A DNA stretch of 19,304 bases from contig JAYEFR010000065.1 in assembly GCA_034716155.1 (NCBI GenBank), positions 1 through 19,304 of the forward strand, given 5' to 3'. The notes under the pieces were generated by a model that made no database searches, was not told where the DNA came from, and saw only the letters and a list, made by a program, of their open reading frames with translations. Position 1 is the stretch's first letter. Each line of letters opens with the position of its first letter. The position numbers and the translations under genes were made by a program. The DNA is from JAGGYK01 sp034716155. Its GTDB lineage: Bacteria; Desulfobacterota; Desulfomonilia; UBA1062. Below, piece by piece: positions 13,242 through 19,304 of the stretch.

Positions 13242-15251
13242 ATGAGTGCCATGAAAAATTTTGATTTTAAGGTAGAAGACGGCATAGGCGTTTTAACCAT
13301 CGATGTGCCGGGTGTCCCCATGAACACATGGACAGAAGATGCCATAAGGGAATTTAGTGAACTTGCAGGTGATCTGGAAAAACGGGATGATCTTAAGGGT
13401 ATTATTATCATCTCCGGCAAGTCCAACAACTTCCATGCAGGGGCGAATCTCGATATGCTTCAAGGTATGCAAAACAGAGAAGATATTATCGCAGGCCTTG
13501 ATGTCTTTCATAATGCCTTCAATAAGATGGAAAATTTTAAGTTCCCTGTGGTGGCAGCAATCAATGGCTACTGTCTCGGCGGCGGACTTGAATTGGCCCT
13601 TGCATGTACTGCCCGTATTGCAAAAGAGTCCCCAACCACAAACATAGGGCTTGTTGAATGTCTCGTTGGTCTCTTCCCTGGTGGAGGAGGGACACAGAGA
13701 CTGCCCCGTCTCATAGGCTATAATGCTGCGGATCTTATCTTGAGGGGCAAAACGCTTCCAGCAGCCAAGGCTCTTGAAGCCGGGATTATAGACCGAGTGG
13801 TAGGTGTTGATGCAGACCTCTTAAAAGAGGCAAAGGGTTTTCTTGATGAGATTATATCTAAAAAGGCGGAGTTGAAAAGGCCCGCCCAGGATCTATCACA
13901 GATAGATGATATAGCTGAGATGGCCAGGCAGGGCGTGCTCAAGGTCACAAAGGGCAGGGAAATCCCCGGCCCATTACTTGCGATCAAGGCAATTGCTGAA
14001 GGGGTGAAGGTCTCTCTTAAAGAGGGTATTGAGATAGAAAAGAATTACTTTGCAGATGTTGTGCTTACAGACCAGGCCAAGGGAAGCATTAATACATTCT
14101 TCTTGAAGACTATGAGTGATAAGCCGAGGAGCATGATGACAAAGGGGTTCACACCAAAACCCCTGAAAAAGGCGGCAGTCCTCGGGTTTGGTACAATGGG
14201 CAGAGGTATTATTGTCGAGATACTCAGGCGCATGCAGGTGCCTGTGATTGTCAAAGACATACCTGAGGCGCTTGAACCCGGGAAAGAGGCCCTCAGAAAG
14301 ATCCTTGATGGTATGGCCCAGAGAAAGCGTCTAAAGGTGCCGGTAGATGACCTCATGAACCTTTTGACCGTTACATCTGAGTATATTGATGATTTCAAGG
14401 ATGTGGATATCGTGGTGGAGGCAGTATTTGAAGATCCAAAGGTCAAGGCGGATGTCTACAAAGAGTTATGTGAGGTTGTGTCTGAAGATTGTGTAATCGC
14501 AAGCAACACGTCTTCAATACCGGTTACGCTTCTGTCTAAAGACGTAAAGAACCCTGAGAGGTTTATTGGCACCCACTTCTTCTCTCCGGTATGGAGGATG
14601 GAACTGCTCGAGATAATCAAAGGAGAAAAGACAAGCCAGGAGACCGTGAACAATGCCCTTAACTTTGCTGCTGGTATAAAGAAGCGCCCAATCGTGTGTA
14701 GGGACAACCCGGGATTTGTGGTGAATGCTATGCTTTTGCCATACCTTAATAACTCGCTGGAGTTGGTCGAGGAAGGGGTGACAATAGAAAAGGTAGACAA
14801 GGCGATAAAAAAATTTGGCATGCCTGTCGGGCCGATCAGACTCCTTGATGAGGTAGGCATAGATGTACCTTATAAGGCGATGGTATCTACAGGGGTAACC
14901 CCCCCTGAGACATTGAAGAATGTGGTTGAAGCAGGACGTTACGGTCTAAAGAAAAGCGGTAAAGGTTTTTTCCTCTCTGATGGGAGTGTTGACCCGGAGG
15001 TGCTGTCTCTTATACCCACAAAAGGGAAAAAGGATATGACAGAGGAAGAGATCCAGGATTTCCTTCTTTCCGATATGCTCAAGATAGCCAAGAAACTTTT
15101 GGATGACAAGATAATAGATGATCCAAGGGCAGTCGACATTGGTATGATCTGGGGTACGGGGTTCCCGCCGGATAAAGGAGGCCCGCTAAAGTGGGCAGAT
15201 CTGACCGGGAAGAGCGAGAAACTCTTTGGTGAAAAATTCTATCAGAATTAA
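13242..15251 (+). CDS. Fused enoyl-CoA hydratase / 3-hydroxyacyl-CoA dehydrogenase (FadB/FadJ type)
   Basis: The 669-residue protein has two enzymes in one chain. Residues 1-190 are a crotonase fold with both catalytic glutamates (E117 in GGGLELAL and E139 in GLVECLVG) and the oxyanion-hole glycines. Residues 310-490 are an NAD-binding 3-hydroxyacyl-CoA dehydrogenase with GFGTMG (315-320), H445 in GTHFFSP and E457, twelve residues later as in the family His-Glu pair. C-terminal helical domains follow. It converts enoyl-CoA to 3-ketoacyl-CoA for the upstream thiolase. The length is a little below E. coli FadB/FadJ (about 715-730). A strong GGGGGGAG precedes the ATG, and a good terminator follows. 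Confidence 0.93.
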   Translation: MSAMKNFDFKVEDGIGVLTIDVPGVPMNTWTEDAIREFSELAGDLEKRDDLKGIIIISGKSNNFHAGANLDMLQGMQNREDIIAGLDVFHNAFNKMENFKFPVVAAINGYCLGGGLELALACTARIAKESPTTNIGLVECLVGLFPGGGGTQRLPRLIGYNAADLILRGKTLPAAKALEAGIIDRVVGVDADLLKEAKGFLDEIISKKAELKRPAQDLSQIDDIAEMARQGVLKVTKGREIPGPLLAIKAIAEGVKVSLKEGIEIEKNYFADVVLTDQAKGSINTFFLKTMSDKPRSMMTKGFTPKPLKKAAVLGFGTMGRGIIVEILRRMQVPVIVKDIPEALEPGKEALRKILDGMAQRKRLKVPVDDLMNLLTVTSEYIDDFKDVDIVVEAVFEDPKVKADVYKELCEVVSEDCVIASNTSSIPVTLLSKDVKNPERFIGTHFFSPVWRMELLEIIKGEKTSQETVNNALNFAAGIKKRPIVCRDNPGFVVNAMLLPYLNNSLELVEEGVTIEKVDKAIKKFGMPVGPIRLLDEVGIDVPYKAMVSTGVTPPETLKNVVEAGRYGLKKSGKGFFLSDGSVDPEVLSLIPTKGKKDMTEEEIQDFLLSDMLKIAKKLLDDKIIDDPRAVDIGMIWGTGFPPDKGGPLKWADLTGKSEKLFGEKFYQN

Positions 15252-15266
15252 GGCAGACGAACATGT

Positions 15267-15297
15267 AAGGGTAGGGGATTCCCTACCCTTTGTTTTT
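15267..15297 (+). terminator. Rho-independent terminator after the beta-oxidation genes
   Basis: A perfect 10-bp stem, AAGGGTAGGG, loop GATT, CCCTACCCTT, is followed by TGTTTTT, 16 bases after the stop codon at 15251. It should separate this set from the C69-type hydrolase gene. Confidence 0.9.
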
Positions 15298-15360
15298 AAA
15301 GAGGTATATCTTCAGGGATCAAGGGCCGGCAATTAACTATCATTAAAGGGGGGAAATATT

Positions 15361-16632
15361 ATGTGTGATACCTTTGCAGTAGGCCCAGCGTACACCGGTA
15401 GGGATACATTTATATTCGGCAAAAATTCAGACAGAGAACCTGACGAGGCACAACTGGTTATATCCAAGCCACGTGCCGAGTATGATGAGGGTGAGGATCT
15501 GAAGTGTACATATATAACAATCCCCCAGGCAAGGCATACAAATGCTGTGCTCTTATGCAGGCCATTTTGGATGTGGGGCGCAGAGATGGGGGTGAGCGAA
15601 AAGGGGGTGGTTATAGGAAACGAGGCCATCTTTACCAAGATAAAGGCCGAGAAGAAACCAGGACTTATCGGCATGGATCTTTTAAGGCTTGCCCTTGAAA
15701 GGGCAGATACTGCAAAAGATGCGGCATCTGTAATAATTGATCTCCTGAAACTATACGGCCAGGCAGGCCCCTGCGGTTACAGGGATAAGCGCCTAAGCTA
15801 TATGAATTCATATCTGATAATGGATAGGAGAGAGATACTTATCTTGGAGACCATAGGCAGGGACTATGCACTAAAGTCATATAATGATTATGCCGCCATA
15901 TCCAATATTATCACTCTTGGCTCCAACTGGGATGATGCATCCTTTGCCTCCGGAACAGACCTAAGGGCACTTAGCGAAAGGCTTGTTACGCATTTTGCGG
16001 GGGGCCGTCTAAGAAGGTCATCTATATTAAAAAAGATAGAAGAGGAGAAGGGGCATATAGAGGTGAGAGATGCCTTTGAAATCTCACGTTCCCACAATGG
16101 AGGCTCACCCTCAAAAGGAAGCAACGCTGATGTCTGTATGCATGCTGCAGGGCCCCTCATAAGGAGATCACAGACTGTGGGCTCTCTTGTTGTAGAGTTG
16201 GATAAAAATGATGGCTTTAAAATATTTGTCACAGCCTGTTCCGCCCCATGCCTGAGCACATTTAAGCCGGTGATCCCGAATAGCCTTCCAGCAGGGATAG
16301 ACAAGGGAGGAGAAGGTTATTCTTCGGATTCATACTGGTGGAGACATGAACATTTCCATATAAATATGCTCTTTCGCTTTGATATGCTGGGCCCTTCCTT
16401 TAAGAAGGATATTATGGACCTGGAAGATGAGGTCTGCACCAAGACCCGGTTTTATAAGTGGGCATCAAAAGAGGCTGACCTAGCCGAAGTTTCAAGAGAT
16501 TCTTTCGAAAAAACAGAAAAGATAGAAAAGAAATACCTTGAAGATATGAAAGGCATGACCGGACAAGACCCTGTGCTCTATAGCCTATATTGGAAGAAGG
16601 TCGCCAGACACAATAGTGTAGCTTTGGCATAA
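15361..16632 (+). CDS. Secernin-like C69-family peptidase (Ntn hydrolase)
   Basis: The 423-residue protein begins MCDTF, so removal of Met exposes Cys as N-terminal nucleophile, as in the C69/PepD-secernin group. FGKNSDREPDEAQ and RPFWMWGAEMG are family-typical segments, and SYMNSYLIMD with ETIGRDYALK follow later. No signal peptide is visible, so it is probably cytoplasmic. A strong AAGGGGGGAAA precedes the ATG. It follows the beta-oxidation terminator and has no obvious functional link to it. Dipeptidase or an amide-bond hydrolase acting on an acylated substrate are the options. Confidence 0.85.
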   Translation: MCDTFAVGPAYTGRDTFIFGKNSDREPDEAQLVISKPRAEYDEGEDLKCTYITIPQARHTNAVLLCRPFWMWGAEMGVSEKGVVIGNEAIFTKIKAEKKPGLIGMDLLRLALERADTAKDAASVIIDLLKLYGQAGPCGYRDKRLSYMNSYLIMDRREILILETIGRDYALKSYNDYAAISNIITLGSNWDDASFASGTDLRALSERLVTHFAGGRLRRSSILKKIEEEKGHIEVRDAFEISRSHNGGSPSKGSNADVCMHAAGPLIRRSQTVGSLVVELDKNDGFKIFVTACSAPCLSTFKPVIPNSLPAGIDKGGEGYSSDSYWWRHEHFHINMLFRFDMLGPSFKKDIMDLEDEVCTKTRFYKWASKEADLAEVSRDSFEKTEKIEKKYLEDMKGMTGQDPVLYSLYWKKVARHNSVALA

Positions 16633-16733
16633 GACGAGCCCTTTGCACAACTACTTACATATTTATTGCGAGGAACGTAAGCACCGATGTCTTCAATTTT
16701 TAACAGGTTTTCTAAATCTTGAGTAATCTTGAG

Positions 16734-16770
16734 GTAATCGAGAAGCAAAAGAATTCAGCTTCACGATTAC
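16734..16770. repeat. Hairpin next to the transposase gene
   Basis: GTAATCGAGAAGC (16734-16746) and GCTTCACGATTAC (16758-16770) pair over 13 bases with one mismatch and an 11-base loop. It lies 27 bases outside the inverted repeat flanking the transposase and may be a REP-like end. The remainder of 16633-16802 holds nothing recognisable. Confidence 0.55.
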
Positions 16771-16796
16771 CACTGGATTTGAATAAGTTTGGAAGC

Positions 16797-17816
16797 AGGT
16801 CTTCAAACCTGGTCTTCCAACCCCTTCTCAATATTTGCAATAGTCTTTTTTAACCCGCTGTTTTCTGCCATCTCCCTTGCAACCCTCAATCTTGCCTGGC
16901 TCACAGCAGTATACCCTATCCCAAAATATCCACCAATCTCCGCATTAGTCAGATCCGTGTGCCTCCTTAAAAGATAAAGGCAGATCCTTCTTGTCAGATT
17001 ATCACGCCTGCCTGGCTCCCTTATCTCCTGCTCGCTTACCCCGAATCTTTTGGCTACTGCTGTTATTATATCTTCATATGTAATGCTTTTCGTAAGCCTG
17101 CTGCTTTCGGGTATCTCTCTGTGTTTTTTTAACCCTGTCTTCTTTTTTGTCTCGTCTATAAAATTGTCACTTCCAAGTATTAATCCTTTTTTAAGGGCAT
17201 CAAATGGGGTTTCCTTTAAGGCAAATTCTTCCTCAACGAATGCCTTGTATCGCCTTCTCGCTTTTGCCTTGTCCCTGGAATACCGGCCAAGAATCCACTC
17301 ACAGGTAAGCCATGTCTTTTTCTTGCCTTTGCCTATATAATCAGGATAACTGCTCCATCTGTATTCTTCAGGTCTTTTGACCAGACCAGCCCTTTTAGGG
17401 TTTAAATGGATGTACCTGCTTACGGAAACCGAATAGCTCTCCTTCTCTATCAAAATCCCCTTGTACCTTCCTTGAAAAAGATGCCCGACCCTTTTGTATT
17501 TCTTGTTGAAATATCCTGTATAGGTTGCGTTAAGAAAATGCATCACCCTCGTAATGTTACCTTTCGGGGTTTCTATCAGCAGGTGATAATGATTTCCCAT
17601 CAATACATAACCATGAATAATGGCATGATATCTTCCGGGAAGTTCGGATAAGGTATCAAGAAACTTCTGGTAATCACCCTCTTGTTTGTATATTGGTCTT
17701 CCTTCATTTCCCCTGGCAATGATGTGATAAAGAGCGCCGGCATATTCGATTCTTAATGGCCTCGACATGAAATGTTGCCTACTACAAAAAGATAGCTATG
17801 TCAAGTTTGAAGACCT
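16797..17816. mobile_element. REP-associated transposase unit with short inverted repeats
   Basis: A 12-base sequence AGGTCTTCAAAC (16797-16808) and its exact complement GTTTGAAGACCT (17805-17816) bracket the transposase gene. The right repeat sits in a longer block (17799-17828) that is repeated almost exactly at 18861-18890, beyond the HD gene. IS200-like/RAYT genes normally lack classical inverted repeats and target-site duplications and act on REP hairpins, so the exact mobile unit is uncertain. Confidence 0.6.
16803..17768 (-). CDS. REP-associated (Y1, IS200-like) transposase with C-terminal DnaA-like domain
   Basis: The 321-residue protein opens with MSRPLRIEYAGALYHIIARG, the standard RAYT/Y1 start. 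The HUH metal motif is H60-Y-H62 in GNHYHLLIETP, and the probable catalytic tyrosine is Y119 in SRYIHLNPKRAG. The family makes single-strand breaks at REP hairpins through a 5'-phosphotyrosine. Residues of about 232-310 (YEDIITAVAKRFGVSEQEI, then RICLYLLRRHTDLTNAEIG) resemble the DnaA C-terminal helix-turn-helix, a known tail in this subgroup. The stop codon lies inside the left inverted repeat. The enzyme could be responsible for some of the REP-like hairpins in this window, although none was matched to it. Confidence 0.9.
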   Translation of the reverse strand: MSRPLRIEYAGALYHIIARGNEGRPIYKQEGDYQKFLDTLSELPGRYHAIIHGYVLMGNHYHLLIETPKGNITRVMHFLNATYTGYFNKKYKRVGHLFQGRYKGILIEKESYSVSVSRYIHLNPKRAGLVKRPEEYRWSSYPDYIGKGKKKTWLTCEWILGRYSRDKAKARRRYKAFVEEEFALKETPFDALKKGLILGSDNFIDETKKKTGLKKHREIPESSRLTKSITYEDIITAVAKRFGVSEQEIREPGRRDNLTRRICLYLLRRHTDLTNAEIGGYFGIGYTAVSQARLRVAREMAENSGLKKTIANIEKGLEDQV

Positions 17817-18626
17817 GACCCCGTCAGACCCGTCAGACATCTTTTTAACATAAGAGAAAATCACAGAGAAGATCATTTCAATCTTATCCGATTCAGGCAG
17901 GGCATTACGGATCATCTCCAGATAACACCTCTCCCGGACGCTCTGAAATGTCGGCACAAAATTGACATCATATACCCAGCCGATCTGCAGCAGTTTAAAA
18001 TCATTAAGATTCTTCAGGTGATTGATAGACACGATTCTGCCCTCCATCAAGTCCCTGTATACATCCTCTGAGATTTCCGGGGTATCGGGCAGGCCAAGCT
18101 CGATCGCCTCATTTCTCTTTCCACCCGACAGAGAATAATAGTCTGTGACCACCCGCCAGATATCCAGTTTGTCGGCATCACGAAGCAGCCTGGTAAAGAA
18201 CAGGCATGTCTTCGACTCTTCCTGCGGCAAGGCTGCACGGTTATGATATAAGGTTGTCTTCAGCACCAGGTCTCGTGTTGATTCATCCAGGTTGTCCAGC
18301 ACGCCGGTTTCTTTAAGTATTTCCACCCCAAACTCTGCATGATTCACAGAAGCCTGATCCGCAAAGGTGCGATAACGGGCATACTGTTCAAAGCGCCCAA
18401 TGTCATGAAAAAGTGCGATGATCTCAGCCAGCGCAAGTTCTTTATCACTCAACCCAATCTTTCCACCAATGTCCAGGATCTCCTTGCACACCCTTTTGCT
18501 ATGCACTTCCTTCAGGGTTATGTTTTGCTGCAGATTGGTATCATCGGATTTAAATGTCTGCACGTAATTTGTAAACCACTTTTTCATGTCTTCCAAAATG
18601 TTCGATGTCAGATCCTCATTTTTCAC
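17796..18626 (-). CDS. HD-domain metal-dependent phosphohydrolase, tail from a repeat
   Basis: The 276-residue protein has an HD superfamily metal site: H42, the H74-D75 pair (LFHDIGRFEQYARY), H96 (NHAEFG), H128 (YHNRAA) and D150/D152 (LLRDADKLDIW). The family hydrolyses nucleotides or cyclic nucleotides; the substrate is unknown. The start is GTG at 18626, chosen because AAGGAG lies 7 nt upstream. The C-terminal end (MSDGSDGVRSSNLT) is encoded by the repeat beside the transposase, including a doubled TCTGACGGG, so the natural stop was probably lost or displaced. It is flanked by near-identical direct repeats (17799-17828 and 18861-18890). Confidence 0.85.
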   Translation of the reverse strand: MKNEDLTSNILEDMKKWFTNYVQTFKSDDTNLQQNITLKEVHSKRVCKEILDIGGKIGLSDKELALAEIIALFHDIGRFEQYARYRTFADQASVNHAEFGVEILKETGVLDNLDESTRDLVLKTTLYHNRAALPQEESKTCLFFTRLLRDADKLDIWRVVTDYYSLSGGKRNEAIELGLPDTPEISEDVYRDLMEGRIVSINHLKNLNDFKLLQIGWVYDVNFVPTFQSVRERCYLEMIRNALPESDKIEMIFSVIFSYVKKMSDGSDGVRSSNLT

Positions 18627-18930
18627 TTAACAGCTCCTTCTTGATATCTCGCAACAATTTTTTTAAACTGATGTTTTTCCTTCATCTCCTTATCAACTCG
18701 TCGATTCGAACGAATGTGAGGAATCTTCGTTACGCAACTTATTGAGACATAAAAAATTCTCCCTGTGGTCGAAATGAATATACTTGCCAAATTCGACTTT
18801 TTGTAAATCCTTCAATCATGTCTGGCTAACAGCAATAGGCCTTATTACAAATCCCTCCTCATGTCAAATTTGAAGACCTGGCCCCGTCAACCCTTGCTTT
18901 TATAGATGAATTTCGTTATGTTTTCTGGTT
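18627..18930. other. Intergenic stretch with repeat fragments
   Basis: No gene is supported in these 304 bases. It contains CAACTTATTGAGAC (18738-18751), akin to the array by nifS. The block at 18861-18890 (ATGTCAAATTTGAAGACCTG followed by GCCCCGTCAA) matches 17799-17828 at about 27-28 of 30 positions. A 20-codon frame at 18623-18685 overlaps the HD start by GTGA but has no properly spaced ribosome-binding site. Confidence 0.5.
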
Positions 18931-19304
18931 ATGACTCGTGAAATTAATAGTGCAGCATGTCAGGATTTTTTAAAAATAAGACAAATCCTCTGCCAGGTGG
19001 GCTTTTTATTAATCTTGGGTTTTTGTGTCTCCGGATGCTGTGCTCTTCAGACCAACACAACGCATAAACAGCTTCATATGGTTGATGTGAATGTATATCC
19101 TTCTATTATATATAAAGGGATTCACAGGACAGCCTGTATAGATCTGGGCGTCTTGCCAAAGGATATAGATATCACCTTCTTTAGAGCAGATATCTCTATG
19201 TTTGGGACTGGCTATAAGGAATTGAGCGGTTATGTAGAAGACCATAGTAAAAGATATTGCTGCTGCTTTGATATCCCACCGGATATATCCCCAGGTGTAT
19301 ACCG
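18931..19304 (+). CDS. Putative lipoprotein, N-terminal part (runs off right edge)
   Basis: An open frame from the ATG at 18931 continues for 124 codons to the window edge. Residues 18-35 form a hydrophobic stretch (VGFLLILGFCVSGCC) with a lipobox VSG-C36, so this is a probable lipid-anchored envelope protein cleaved by signal peptidase II. The mature part (LHMVDVNVYPSIIYKGIHRT, then DLGVLPKDIDITFF) shows a beta-rich, extracytoplasmic look and a CCC triplet at YCCCFD, but I do not recognise a family. No strong Shine-Dalgarno is seen. A minus-strand frame at 19009-19245 is its shadow. Confidence 0.7.
   Translation, partial: MTREINSAACQDFLKIRQILCQVGFLLILGFCVSGCCALQTNTTHKQLHMVDVNVYPSIIYKGIHRTACIDLGVLPKDIDITFFRADISMFGTGYKELSGYVEDHSKRYCCCFDIPPDISPGVY

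Noticed and set aside
14045..14860. Two minus frames of 133-134 codons opposite the FadB-type gene
   Set aside because: Antisense shadows rich in Ser/Thr/Leu within a well-conserved dehydrogenase domain.
18623..18685. 20-codon frame overlapping the HD start (GTGA)
   Set aside because: Its AGGAG directly abuts the ATG, leaving no spacing, and the upstream frame is repeat-like sequence.
1..19304. tRNA, rRNA or cobalamin riboswitch
   Set aside because: None recognised by eye; the gap upstream of the corrinoid operon shows no B12-box-like sequence.

Overview
The window is about 19.3 kb of moderate-GC bacterial chromosome that looks like an anaerobe of the Desulfobacterota (deltaproteobacterial) type. 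The grounds are a corrinoid/UroD-type methyltransferase set, a two-cluster [4Fe-4S] protein, selenocysteine use, CoA-linked beta-oxidation genes, and many small dispersed repeats with a REP-associated transposase. The phylum is an inference from gene content; no rRNA or tRNA gene is visible.

Layout. (1) 1-321 (-): start of a two-[4Fe-4S] protein running off the left edge. (2) 695-3223 (+): a three-gene corrinoid methyl-transfer operon, with a UroD/MtaA-type methyltransferase, a corrinoid protein, and a stand-alone protein like the MetH activation domain. (3) 3236-8807 (-): a selenium cluster read right to left: YedE-type transporter, DUF3343 protein, ribokinase-superfamily protein, TusA/YedF-type protein, truncated NifS-type cysteine desulfurase, and selD. 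A LysR regulator (8978-9898, +) diverges from yedE. (4) 10107-15251 (+): thiolase, XRE-cupin regulator, acyl-CoA dehydrogenase and a fused enoyl-CoA hydratase/3-hydroxyacyl-CoA dehydrogenase, closed by a strong terminator. (5) 15361-16632 (+): secernin-like C69-family Ntn hydrolase. (6) 16797-18626 (-): REP-associated Y1 transposase with a DnaA-like tail, then an HD-domain protein. (7) 18931-end (+): start of a lipoprotein.

How the genes fit together. SelD is itself a selenoprotein: the gene starts at 4285, not 4186, and reads through an in-frame UGA (4234-4232) in GAG-U-ACK, with a small SECIS-like hairpin just downstream. About 67 bp upstream of selD is roughly 82% identical to the yedE-lysR intergenic region and carries the same promoter-like elements and a near-palindrome. 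I infer that the LysR protein co-controls selenium uptake and selenophosphate synthesis. TusA/YedF, DUF3343 and the kinase-like protein are candidate carriers or processing enzymes between uptake and SelD. The NifS copy stops before its catalytic-Cys domain, and a relic of the selD 5' end lies on its other side, so this part of the cluster has been rearranged.

Small repeats are a second theme. A REP-like GC-rich hairpin occurs at least four times, and repeat sequence supplies the C-terminal tails of three genes (kinase-like, DUF3343, HD protein).
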